A stretch of DNA of 12,144 nt from Euryarchaeota archaeon UBA36 (GTDB lineage Archaea > Thermoplasmatota > Poseidoniia > Poseidoniales > Thalassarchaeaceae), in contig DAJW01000061.1 of NCBI GenBank assembly GCA_002496485.1, forward strand, positions 3,571 through 15,714. The letters run 5' to 3'. Below the pieces are notes generated by a model. It did not search any database, was not told the DNA's origin, and saw only the letters and a list, made by a program, of their open reading frames with translations. Position 1 is the stretch's first letter. Each line of letters starts with the position of its first letter. A program made the translations under genes and the position numbers. Positions 1 to 6,234 of this stretch are shown here, piece by piece.

Positions 1-152
1 TGTAAAAATTCTTCACTGACTATGCAACATACAGTATGGAGCCCTCTATCATTTCTATCGGTATTACAGCATCCATCTCGATACCAACCTGTTACAGGGT
101 CCAAAGAGCATGTTTCTAATTTCCCACCTAAAACATTGAACGAAGGGAGCAT
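1..152 (-). CDS. DUF2237 family protein, N-terminal part (runs off left edge)
   Basis: This is an open reading frame from an ATG at 152 that continues without a stop to base 1, giving the first 50 residues of a protein cut by the window edge. The translation has an NVLGG start (residues 6-10), Cys15 in a TCSLDP motif, TGWYRDGCCN (21-30), and HTVCC (39-43) followed by EEFL. I recognise this order of motifs, with five cysteines in 50 residues, as the DUF2237 family (small, about 120 residues, function unknown, common in bacteria). The gene diverges from the AIM24-like gene. A weak TATA-like element (175-182, read on the minus strand) is centred 26.5 nt upstream of the ATG, in line with a leaderless start. 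Family assignment is from memory of the motif pattern; function is unknown. Confidence 0.82.
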   Translation of the reverse strand, partial: MLPSFNVLGGKLETCSLDPVTGWYRDGCCNTDRNDRGLHTVCCIVSEEFL

Positions 153-174
153 GATTATGGGTTGATGGATAGGT

Positions 175-182
175 TGATTATC
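175..182 (-). promoter_or_regulatory. Weak TATA-like box for the DUF2237 gene
   Basis: GATAATCA on the minus strand, centred 26.5 nt before the ATG at 152. The match to a TATA box is poor, but the spacing is the same as for the other minus-strand genes in the window, so a leaderless start is inferred. Confidence 0.35.
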
Positions 183-210
183 TATTGTATTATCATTTAA
201 CCAATTCAAT

Positions 211-218
211 TATAAAAT
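211..218 (+). promoter_or_regulatory. TATA box deciding the start of the AIM24-like gene
   Basis: TATAAAAT is a near-consensus archaeal TATA box centred about 23.5 nt before the ATG at 238. The earlier in-frame ATG at 220 lies immediately beside the box and would be upstream of any transcript made from it. The site therefore supports a leaderless start at 238. Confidence 0.7.
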
Positions 219-237
219 AATGGTAATTAGAATTATT

Positions 238-933
238 ATGGATATTGATTATGAATTTAAGCCAGCGTTTACTTTACTGACAGTAAATTTAGAACCTGGA
301 GAATCGATAAAAGTTGAACCTGGAGCCATGGTAGCTCAATCTGCTGATATTTCAGTGAGTACGGGTAGGGCAACTTCTGGTGGATTGATTAAAGGATTGT
401 TCAAAGCTGTGGTAGGTGGAGAGTCTTTCTTCGTTAATACATATACAGCTGGACCTTCAGGTGGATGGATTTCGCTTGCTTCTTCGGCGCCGGGTGACAT
501 TTCTACATTTGAATTGGGTAGTGAAGAGGAGCTGTATCTTCAAGGTGGATCATTCATGGCTAGTTCTCAAAATGTTGAGACTGATACTAAATTTCAGGGA
601 GCGAAATCGCTCTTTTCTAAAGAGGGCGCATTCTTTCTTAGAGCACATTCATCTGGAGGAGATGGATTGATTTTCTATACTGCATATGGAGCAATCAAAG
701 AATTGAATGTCACCCCAAATAATCCAATAATTGTAGATAATGGGCACTTGGTAGCATTTACTAAAGGAATTAGCTATGGGGTTGCTCCATCTGGTGGATT
801 AAAAACAACCGTCTTTGGTGGAGAAGGGTTTATTCTTCAGCTCTCGGGATCGGGTAAAGTTTGGATTCAGACTAGAAATTTAGAAGCTTTAGCTGGAAAT
901 TTAATTCCATTTTTACCTAATCGTAGTAATTAG
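238..933 (+). CDS. AIM24 / TIGR00266 family protein
   Basis: The 231-residue protein (from the ATG at 238) has the features of the TIGR00266/AIM24 family, a single beta-rich domain related in fold to the tubby C-terminal domain. Visible motifs are VEPGAMV near the N-terminus, GGESFFVNTYTAG in the first third, YLQGGSFMASS in the middle, and a C-terminal GGEGFILQLSGSG followed by VWIQTRNL. There is no signal peptide and no membrane segment, so it is probably cytosolic or membrane-associated. Family length is usually 220-260 residues, so this copy is full length. The biochemical role is unknown in prokaryotes; the yeast relative acts in mitochondrial inner-membrane organisation. An ATG at 220 is in frame but sits beside the TATA box, so 238 is preferred. 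The gene is followed 44 bp later by the SRPBCC gene on the same strand. Confidence 0.88.
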   Translation: MDIDYEFKPAFTLLTVNLEPGESIKVEPGAMVAQSADISVSTGRATSGGLIKGLFKAVVGGESFFVNTYTAGPSGGWISLASSAPGDISTFELGSEEELYLQGGSFMASSQNVETDTKFQGAKSLFSKEGAFFLRAHSSGGDGLIFYTAYGAIKELNVTPNNPIIVDNGHLVAFTKGISYGVAPSGGLKTTVFGGEGFILQLSGSGKVWIQTRNLEALAGNLIPFLPNRSN

Positions 934-952
934 AAAAACCTAAACTTACAAC

Positions 953-960
953 TTTATAAT
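953..960 (+). promoter_or_regulatory. Possible TATA box for the SRPBCC gene
   Basis: TTTATAAT lies about 21-24 nt before the ATG at 978, slightly close for a leaderless start. A GGAG at 963-966 (11 nt before the ATG) could instead act as a loosely spaced Shine-Dalgarno site if the gene is read through from the AIM24-like gene. Confidence 0.4.
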
Positions 961-977
961 TCGGAGTTAAATAAAAT

Positions 978-1517
978 ATGAATGCTGTCCTTGTAAATAA
1001 TTCAGAGATTATTGAGTCATATAAGAAAAGAAAATCCATATCATGTTCACTTAGAATTAACTTCAATATAGGCCATTTGTGGGAATTAATTAGCTCACCG
1101 GGGTATCTTGAAAAGTGCCATCCTTTTTGTAAAACAAATAATGTAATTGATTGGGATGATAAGAAACATATTGATAAGATAGTTTATGTTAATGGAATTG
1201 AATATATACGAGATTTCATTGATTGGAATCCAAAAAAAGGATACTCGCTAATAATTGGAAAAAAAGGTGGTAGACAGTCATATGTTTCATGGGAGATAAA
1301 AGAAATTACAAGTAATAGGACTGAAATAAAAATTACTGTCTATCCACATGAACTAGAGAATATGGGAAAATTTACAAAATTCTTAACATTCAATTTTTAT
1401 GTAGTACCTAAACTTAAGTTTTATCTAAATTGTGTATTGAAAGGAATTGATTATTACCTAAAAAATAATGAAGAGGTCCCAAGAAATCATTTCGGTAAAC
1501 ATTCATGGTTTTCATAA
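978..1517 (+). CDS. SRPBCC (START/polyketide-cyclase-like) superfamily protein
   Basis: This 179-residue soluble protein looks like a SRPBCC-fold ligand-binding domain. After a short N-terminal strand (SCSLRINFNI) comes the typical helix with LWELISSPGYLEKCHP (about residues 34-49). Alternating strands follow, including YIRDFIDWNP and SYVSWEIKEI, then TEIKITVYPHE and a long C-terminal helix ending in VLKGIDYYLKN. These match the hydrophobic-pocket proteins often annotated as polyketide cyclase/dehydrase or CoxG-like. No catalytic residue can be named and the ligand is unknown. It is poorer in G+C than its neighbours (about 30% in the lines I sampled, against the mid-40s in a sampled formamidase line) and rich in Lys, Asn and Ile. 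Its stop overlaps the Sir2 stop by 6 bp, tail to tail. Confidence 0.7.
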   Translation: MNAVLVNNSEIIESYKKRKSISCSLRINFNIGHLWELISSPGYLEKCHPFCKTNNVIDWDDKKHIDKIVYVNGIEYIRDFIDWNPKKGYSLIIGKKGGRQSYVSWEIKEITSNRTEIKITVYPHELENMGKFTKFLTFNFYVVPKLKFYLNCVLKGIDYYLKNNEEVPRNHFGKHSWFS

Positions 1518-2264
1518 TTCTGAATTTTCATAATTTTTTATTATTGTATTTACCCATTTATCCAAAGTAATACCAGCGGGACCAGTAATTATTTCATCAA
1601 ATGCATGAGAATTAATAGGCGGTTCTAGATTAAAAATAATTGTGTATGCACCAAATTTGGATGCTAAATTTACCAACCCTGCGGCTGGATAAACATGTCC
1701 TGAACTTCCAATAACTACAAACAGGTCACAATCTTCAATATTTTCAAAAATTTTATTCAATTGATAAGGTTCTTCTCCAAACCAAACAATATCGGGCCTC
1801 ATTTTTTTAGGTATGGAGCAGCAATTACAGTAAATAAATTCTGATTGTAAATCTTTCTTGGACATTCTATCTTGGCTTATTCTTGTTTTTTCGCATTTTA
1901 ATCTCCTTAATTCGCCGTGCATATGGATTACATTTTTTGACCCGGATCTTTCATGCAAATCATCAACATTCTGCGTGATTAATACAAATTCCTTAGAAAC
2001 TGATGATAAATTAACTAAGGCATTGTGGGCAGGATTGGGGTGTACTTCTAATAGCTGTTTTCTCCTTTGTTGATAGAATTTCCAAACTAATTCAGGATTT
2101 TGATTCCATGCATTTGGAGTTGCAACATCTTCTACTTTGTGATTTTCCCACAATCCGTCATTATCTCTAAAGGTCTTTATTCCAGACTCTGCTGAAATTC
2201 CAGCTCCAGTTAAAATAACAACCTTAGAAGATTCAATAGAAAATGGTAACGACGGCTCTGCCAT
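1512..2264 (-). CDS. cobB: Sir2 family NAD-dependent protein deacylase (CobB/SIRT5-like)
   Basis: This is a sirtuin of 250 residues, the usual size for prokaryotic Sir2. It would remove acyl groups from lysines using NAD, giving nicotinamide and O-acyl-ADP-ribose. Visible motifs are the Rossmann GAGISAESGI (20-29), FRDNDGLW (32-39), TQNVDDLHERSG (97-108), HMHGE with catalytic His116, the zinc-knuckle region with Cys124, Cys146, Cys148 and Cys149, and GSSGHVYPAA near the C-terminus. Tyr64 and Arg67 form the YxxR pair known from class III sirtuins (SIRT5, CobB), which prefer succinyl or malonyl lysine. Desuccinylase activity is inferred from that pair. The zinc site is atypical because no Cys follows Cys124 at the usual spacing. 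It is downstream of the redoxin gene (46 bp) and probably has its own promoter. Confidence 0.95.
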   Translation of the reverse strand: MAEPSLPFSIESSKVVILTGAGISAESGIKTFRDNDGLWENHKVEDVATPNAWNQNPELVWKFYQQRRKQLLEVHPNPAHNALVNLSSVSKEFVLITQNVDDLHERSGSKNVIHMHGELRRLKCEKTRISQDRMSKKDLQSEFIYCNCCSIPKKMRPDIVWFGEEPYQLNKIFENIEDCDLFVVIGSSGHVYPAAGLVNLASKFGAYTIIFNLEPPINSHAFDEIITGPAGITLDKWVNTIIKNYENSEL

Positions 2265-2290
2265 AGTTCTGTGATATATGGATTGTATCT

Positions 2291-2298
2291 ATATTTTA
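2291..2298 (-). promoter_or_regulatory. Probable TATA box for the Sir2 gene
   Basis: The minus strand reads ATAAAATAT-like sequence centred about 30 nt before the ATG at 2264, which would give a leader of only a few bases. It lies in the 46-bp gap after the redoxin gene, so Sir2 could be read both from here and by read-through. Confidence 0.45.
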
Positions 2299-2310
2299 TC
2301 AATTTGAAAA

Positions 2311-2850
2311 TTACTGACCATTAGAAAAAGAAATTAATTTTTCTATAGGTATGTGATCTACAGTATCTCGACAATAGTGAGCCTCGACTACTGTACCTTC
2401 TTCATTAATGAGAATATCGACGGGAATTGTTGACATTTTTTTTACTGAAAATGTATTGGGAAAGTATCCTTTGAAAGTAGCTTGAAGGAATGTAATTGGT
2501 GACCTTAGAGCGCCTAATAAAAATCTAAAAAATGATTTTTCAACTCCGTGTTTGAGAAAGAGTTCATAGGAACTATCTGCAACTACTGTAAATGGAGGGT
2601 TATGTTTTTTCATTTTATTCTTTAATTCCTCGATTTCTGCATCAAAAACTCCAATCATCTGAATATCATCTGAAAATTCATCCCATCTCTTAATTATTCT
2701 ATTTATTCTGATATTACAAAACGGACATGTGGAGAATCTAAAAAATGTAAAAATTACTCTTTTTCCTTTAGTCGAAGACATATCAAAATCTGTTCCATCT
2801 ATAGCTGGTAAAATAAATTCTGGAGTTGGATCTCCAACCTTGATTTTCAT
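2311..2850 (-). CDS. AhpC/TSA-type peroxiredoxin-like (redoxin) protein
   Basis: This is a 179-residue thioredoxin-fold protein. The N-terminal KVGDPTPEFILPAIDG (4-19) is the classical AhpC/TSA opening, followed by a strand and the active-site segment FSTCPFCN (39-46) with Cys42 and Cys45. It has a CxxC pair instead of the PxxxTxxC of true 2-Cys peroxiredoxins, so it may act as a disulfide reductase or an atypical peroxiredoxin. A cis-Pro loop is visible as STIPVDILI, and a late Cys lies in AHYCRDTVDHIP, a C-terminal pattern I associate with the 'peroxiredoxin-like family'. There is no signal peptide, so it is cytosolic. The next genes downstream and upstream on the strand are Sir2 and an AlkA-type glycosylase. 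Substrate is unknown. Confidence 0.85.
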   Translation of the reverse strand: MKIKVGDPTPEFILPAIDGTDFDMSSTKGKRVIFTFFRFSTCPFCNIRINRIIKRWDEFSDDIQMIGVFDAEIEELKNKMKKHNPPFTVVADSSYELFLKHGVEKSFFRFLLGALRSPITFLQATFKGYFPNTFSVKKMSTIPVDILINEEGTVVEAHYCRDTVDHIPIEKLISFSNGQ

Positions 2851-2872
2851 AATGTTTCTAATTTCATTAATT

Positions 2873-2880
2873 ACTTATAA
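2873..2880 (-). promoter_or_regulatory. TATA box for the redoxin gene
   Basis: TTATAAGT on the minus strand, centred 26.5 nt before the ATG at 2850. No Shine-Dalgarno motif lies between box and ATG, which supports leaderless transcription. Confidence 0.6.
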
Positions 2881-2933
2881 TTTGAGTAGTTGTGTTCTTA
2901 ATCATCCTATTCAAAAATTTCTAAATTTAGATT

Positions 2934-3545
2934 TTAATATTCTACTGGGACGGGGTCTAAGGATCTCCATAAAAACCAGCACGCTGCACTTCGATATGGT
3001 TTCCATGCATCTGCGACTTTCTCGAGTTGAGTTTTTGTTTTAGCTTCAGGCGCTATTTTCTGTATACCCTTAACAACACCCAAATCTCCTAAGCTGAGGA
3101 TGTCTTTTCTCATTAATGAGAAAATTAGCATCATCTCAGCCGTCCAAGGACCAATTCCTCTGAATTGAGTTAGATGTGAAATTAATTCAGAGTCGCTCAT
3201 TTCCTCATAGTTCTTAGGGAGAAGTGGGATGTTGCTCGATGCAATTCCTTGTATATATTGGCACTTAGGTCGTGTCAAACCACAGGATGCAAGCTCATCG
3301 ATAGTTAAGGCGCTGATTGCTTTTCTATTTATGTCACCGCATTTTGTAACTAACTTACTGTGTATTGAATCTGCAGCTATTACGGAGATTTGTTGTCCAA
3401 CAATGCTTCTAACCAATGTCTGGAAGATGTCTCCACGTCCTATAAGATGTTCATCTTTAAATTTTCTAACTATTTTGCCAATGGACGGATCTTGGGATAG
3501 TTGATTTACAGCACTATCCCACCAGTCTGGTTTACCTTTCTTCAT
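2934..3545 (-). CDS. DNA-3-methyladenine glycosylase, HhH-GPD family (AlkA/MAG type)
   Basis: This 203-residue base-excision-repair enzyme removes alkylated bases such as 3-methyladenine by cutting the N-glycosidic bond. The HhH-GPD core is clear: a DIFQTLVRSIVGQQIS segment (39-54), the helix-hairpin-helix FRGIGPWTAEMM (128-139), and SLGDLGV carrying the expected catalytic Asp154. No Cys cluster for a 4Fe-4S centre follows, so it is not an EndoIII/MutY type. There is also no Lys in the hairpin (Trp134 sits where bifunctional enzymes have Lys), which argues for a monofunctional glycosylase. It lacks the extra N-terminal domain of E. coli AlkA and resembles the short yeast Mag1-like forms of about 200 residues. 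The 83-bp gap to the redoxin gene holds that gene's promoter. Confidence 0.92.
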   Translation of the reverse strand: MKKGKPDWWDSAVNQLSQDPSIGKIVRKFKDEHLIGRGDIFQTLVRSIVGQQISVIAADSIHSKLVTKCGDINRKAISALTIDELASCGLTRPKCQYIQGIASSNIPLLPKNYEEMSDSELISHLTQFRGIGPWTAEMMLIFSLMRKDILSLGDLGVVKGIQKIAPEAKTKTQLEKVADAWKPYRSAACWFLWRSLDPVPVEY

Positions 3546-3572
3546 AACAATTGAGAAGGCTTATCATTCATG

Positions 3573-3580
3573 AATATAAC
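3573..3580 (-). promoter_or_regulatory. Possible TATA box for the glycosylase gene
   Basis: GTTATATT on the minus strand, centred about 31 nt before the ATG at 3545, in the 64-bp gap after the formamidase gene. The spacing allows a leader of about 5 nt. No better match is visible. Confidence 0.4.
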
Positions 3581-3609
3581 ATACTTCAGATCTCATGATA
3601 GATTTTTTT

Positions 3610-4911
3610 CTAATACAAATCTTTGGCAAATTCTAGAAGCCCCAGACTTTTCAATTTATCAGATGGTGCAAGGAAAGTCACTTGAACGACTCCTGGATGT
3701 CGACCAATCTCTATGGATCCTGTAATCGTAGCTCTATTGCGTATTTCGGGGACTTCAACATTAAGAAGTTCTGCTGCTCTTTCAAGTCCATTTTCTGTTG
3801 CAGCATTAAGATCTGGGCCTGATCCTACAATGGAAATTGGCATCGAATCTTCAACTTCCGTCATTCCCCAATTTCCTGCTACTTTCTCTGCTAAGGCTTT
3901 TTCTTCCTTAGAAAATGGTTTTGCTAAAAATGGTAAATCTTCTTCTACCGGGAATATAATTGGTCCATCTATATTTAGTCCTTTAAGGACGTGTACTTGT
4001 AATGTCACGGTTCCAGAAACATCGGTAGTATGTCCAGCTATCTCACCATCGCCTTGCATTGCGTGCATGTCTCCCATGTAGATTCCACCACCAGGAACCT
4101 TGACAGGGCATATCAAAATTGATCCTGCTCTTACCGCATCTATATCCATGTGTCCATCTGTTCGATGATGGAGGTCTTCAGCTGTGATTGCTTGAGGATG
4201 TGGTGCGCCTACAAGAAAGGTTCCGAAATCTCCAGCATTATGAGAATCTGGCATAGCCATGGATGGGCAAGTTCCGAGTTGACCCATGAAAGGTCTAAGT
4301 CTTGCAACAAGTCCTACTAAATGATGAGGATGAAAAGTTAGAATTGAGTGTTGAATTGCGTTTTCGGGCATCGCGGCATAATGCTTCGCATCATTCGCTA
4401 TCTTCTCTGCGGCACTTTTGTCGACTGTAACTCCCAAATTTCTATTATTATCAAAGGCTATTGTGTATCCATTTGTAAATTTAAACGGGCTAGCAGGTTT
4501 TCCAGTTGATTTGAATTTTACAGCATCCTCACCTATTCCATCTACGTAACTTTGTGGATTGAGTTCATCATTATCTGGATCATATTTTGCAACATATGGA
4601 TCGCCCATATACAAGCCATCTACCCAGTAATCATTACCTGAGGATGTTGCTATCGAAGTAACTGAAATATCCTTAATTCTGATTGCAACTGCATCTCCTA
4701 TTTCTGCTCCTTCCACATATACTGGTGTTGTTACCTCGTGACCACCTCGTAATTCTGGGGTAATCATTGGCCCCCAGCATCCTGGAGCTGTATTTGCAAT
4801 GATATGTCCGCCATCCTTAACTGGACCTAACATTGGTTTATCTGGATCTAAAACTCCATCTGTGTATTCGTTAACATATACTGTTTCTTTCCCTTTTTCA
4901 TCTTTCATCAT
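3610..4911 (-). CDS. Formamidase/acetamidase (FmdA/AmdA family)
   Basis: The 433-residue protein belongs to the acetamidase/formamidase family (PF03069), cytosolic enzymes that hydrolyse formamide or short amides to the acid and ammonia. Family motifs in order are GCWGPM (44-49), EGAEIGDAVAIRI (68-79), HPHHLVG (194-200), a PDSHNAGDFG segment (221-230), and the signature GDMHAMQGDGE (280-290), followed by GPIIFP. Length matches the longer FmdA-like forms. It starts with two consecutive ATGs (4911 and 4908) preceded by GGATGTGA at 4923-4916, a good Shine-Dalgarno site, and lies only 11 bp after the MoaD-like gene, so the two are very probably cotranscribed. Likely role: releasing ammonium from dissolved or catabolic amides. 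The actual substrate cannot be read from sequence. G+C is higher here than in the left part of the window. Confidence 0.93.
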   Translation of the reverse strand: MMKDEKGKETVYVNEYTDGVLDPDKPMLGPVKDGGHIIANTAPGCWGPMITPELRGGHEVTTPVYVEGAEIGDAVAIRIKDISVTSIATSSGNDYWVDGLYMGDPYVAKYDPDNDELNPQSYVDGIGEDAVKFKSTGKPASPFKFTNGYTIAFDNNRNLGVTVDKSAAEKIANDAKHYAAMPENAIQHSILTFHPHHLVGLVARLRPFMGQLGTCPSMAMPDSHNAGDFGTFLVGAPHPQAITAEDLHHRTDGHMDIDAVRAGSILICPVKVPGGGIYMGDMHAMQGDGEIAGHTTDVSGTVTLQVHVLKGLNIDGPIIFPVEEDLPFLAKPFSKEEKALAEKVAGNWGMTEVEDSMPISIVGSGPDLNAATENGLERAAELLNVEVPEIRNRATITGSIEIGRHPGVVQVTFLAPSDKLKSLGLLEFAKDLY

Positions 4912-4915
4912 ATTT

Positions 4916-4923
4916 TCACATCC
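4916..4923 (-). promoter_or_regulatory. Shine-Dalgarno site of the formamidase gene
   Basis: GGATGTGA on the minus strand is one mismatch from GGAGGTGA. It ends 4 nt before the first ATG (4911) and 7 nt before the second (4908), and overlaps the stop codon of the MoaD-like gene. This marks the formamidase as an internal operon gene. Confidence 0.65.
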
Positions 4924-5186
4924 TAGCCACCTGCAGCCGGCATCAAAAGTGTAATCTCTTGACCTGCGCTGATTTTCTCATTTGGAGATTTGTGATTTCC
5001 TGCACAGAAAGGTATTGCGGCGAGTATAGTATTAGCGGAATCCGGATATCTAAATTTAATTTCGTCTATAATATCCTGAATTGTAGCAGGTTCTGTTACT
5101 TCTACACTTAATCTAGAACACGCAAGTTCTTCCGCTAATTTACCATTTACCCGAACCGCATATGTTCTCTTGTTGCCGGGTGACAC
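4923..5186 (-). CDS. MoaD/ThiS-type ubiquitin-like sulfur-carrier protein
   Basis: This is a small 87-residue beta-grasp protein. It has an N-terminal strand YAVRVNGKLAEEL, a central ATIQDIIDEIKFRYPD helix (typical of MoaD), a C-terminal strand QEITLLMPAAGG and the exposed terminal Gly-Gly (86-87) that is activated as a thiocarboxylate. Family roles include sulfur donor for molybdopterin or thiazole synthesis and, in archaea, protein modification (SAMP). Which applies is not decidable, as no MoaE, MoeB/ThiF or Mo enzyme lies in the window. The start is GTG at 5186, since no in-frame ATG exists and a TATA-like box is centred 26.5 nt upstream. The formamidase follows after 11 bp, probably in the same transcript. 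Confidence 0.85.
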   Translation of the reverse strand: MSPGNKRTYAVRVNGKLAEELACSRLSVEVTEPATIQDIIDEIKFRYPDSANTILAAIPFCAGNHKSPNEKISAGQEITLLMPAAGG

Positions 5187-5208
5187 GAGGTGCCATAGAC
5201 TGCTTCAC

Positions 5209-5216
5209 GAATAAAG
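5209..5216 (-). promoter_or_regulatory. TATA box for the MoaD-like/formamidase operon
   Basis: CTTTATTC on the minus strand, centred 26.5 nt before the GTG at 5186. It supports both the GTG start and a separate promoter downstream of the RluA gene. Confidence 0.5.
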
Positions 5217-5235
5217 TGTAGGTCGATTAGGTGAT

Positions 5236-6132
5236 TTAAACTGATTTTCGATTTAGTTCGGATAACATTTTGTCTGGGATTTTACTTTTAACGGTAATTT
5301 TTCGGCCGTTTGGATGTGTGAATTTTAACTCCGATGCATGCAAACATAATCTGCTTACGCTGGATTTGCCTATTCCATATATTTTATCCCCAATTACTGG
5401 GCATCCGAGCTCGCTCATGTGTAACCTAATCTGGGCCCTTCTTCCTGTTTCGATTTTTATTCTGACTAAACTATTGATTGATGCTTCTTTAACAGTTTTC
5501 CAGATAGTTATAGCCTCTTTTCCAGATTTTTCATTATTTGGAACTAGTCTCACTAATTTATTCTTACTCTCTTTTATCCTAGATGTCGATATACCTGAAT
5601 TAGTGGGAGGTTTTCCTAATACTACTGCATGATAAATTCGTTTAATCGATCTTTGTTGGAATTGTGACTGTAAAAATTTTCTAGTTTCTGGAGATTTAGC
5701 GAGAATTAAACAACCCGATGTTTCTCGGTCTAAACGGTGAATGAGATATACTCTTTTTCTTTGATTTCTTTTCGACCAATGAAGAACTCGGTCAAACATA
5801 GTATCTGGCTCTCCCTTAGAAGTTGCAACCGATAGAAGTCCAGATGGTTTTTCTACAACTATAATCTGTTCATCCTCGTATAGAATTATGGGATCTTCTA
5901 GAATGCCATGTTGCTTTTTTTGGGGGATATCTGCTTCCGAACGTGATAATATTTCGACAATTGCCCCTGGAGAAATAATTTCCTTAGCTCGAGTTGCTCT
6001 ATTTCCATCAACCAATACACGACCAAAATCTATCATTCGTCGTAAAGAGTTTTTCTTTGATTCAGGGTGAATATTAGACAGAATATTAATCAGAGAATCT
6101 TTAGCTTCAACTCGCATTTGCGGGTTAGGCAT
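5236..6132 (-). CDS. RluA family pseudouridine synthase with S4 RNA-binding domain
   Basis: The 298-residue protein (from the ATG at 6132) converts uridine to pseudouridine in RNA. An N-terminal S4 domain (about residues 25-62, with SLRRMIDFGRVLVDG) is followed by the catalytic domain. Visible motifs are the first catalytic-domain strand with IIVVEKPSGLLSV, then HRLDRETSG (132-140) containing the catalytic Asp135, a GRRAQIRLHM segment and PVIGDKIYG. This is the layout of RluC/RluD-type enzymes. RluA-family enzymes are typical of bacteria and eukaryotes and less usual in archaea, so acquisition by transfer is possible. Start is uncertain: TTG at 6144, ATG at 6132 and ATG at 6117 are in frame, and only the last stays within normal S4 boundaries. 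The target, rRNA or tRNA, cannot be read from the sequence. Confidence 0.93.
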   Translation of the reverse strand: MPNPQMRVEAKDSLINILSNIHPESKKNSLRRMIDFGRVLVDGNRATRAKEIISPGAIVEILSRSEADIPQKKQHGILEDPIILYEDEQIIVVEKPSGLLSVATSKGEPDTMFDRVLHWSKRNQRKRVYLIHRLDRETSGCLILAKSPETRKFLQSQFQQRSIKRIYHAVVLGKPPTNSGISTSRIKESKNKLVRLVPNNEKSGKEAITIWKTVKEASINSLVRIKIETGRRAQIRLHMSELGCPVIGDKIYGIGKSSVSRLCLHASELKFTHPNGRKITVKSKIPDKMLSELNRKSV

Positions 6133-6178
6133 GTGATTACCCAAAACGTTCTAGTCATCAAGTTTGGTGGAAATAGCC

Positions 6179-6186
6179 TTTATATT
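6179..6186 (-). promoter_or_regulatory. Probable TATA box for the RluA gene
   Basis: AATATAAA on the minus strand. A start site about 26 nt downstream would fall near 6156, leaving a leader of roughly 24 nt to the ATG at 6132. This would be one of the few first genes here with a real leader. No Shine-Dalgarno motif is evident. Confidence 0.45.
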
Positions 6187-6205
6187 ATTTTTAATTGAAA
6201 AAAAA

Positions 6206-6213
6206 TTTAATTA
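6206..6213 (+). promoter_or_regulatory. TATA box for the 71-residue membrane protein
   Basis: TTTAATTA preceded by an A-rich BRE-like stretch (6198-6205), centred 25.5 nt before the ATG at 6235. It is divergent from the RluA promoter about 20 bp away. Confidence 0.55.
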
Positions 6214-6234
6214 TTAGAATTTGATGACAGGTCT

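Noticed and set aside
220..237. Six-residue N-terminal extension of the AIM24-like protein (ATG at 220)
   Set aside because: This ATG abuts the TATA box at 211-218, so a transcript from that promoter would begin downstream of it.
3601..3609. T-run on the plus strand near 3603-3609
   Set aside because: The flanking genes are on the minus strand, where this reads as an A-run, so it cannot be their terminator.
3713..4081. Plus-strand 122-codon frame opposite the formamidase
   Set aside because: It is a shadow of the formamidase coding strand, with no start signals and no recognisable domain.
5270..5632. Plus-strand 120-codon frame opposite the RluA gene
   Set aside because: It lies wholly antisense to a well-recognised RluA catalytic domain, has no TATA box or Shine-Dalgarno site and resembles no family.
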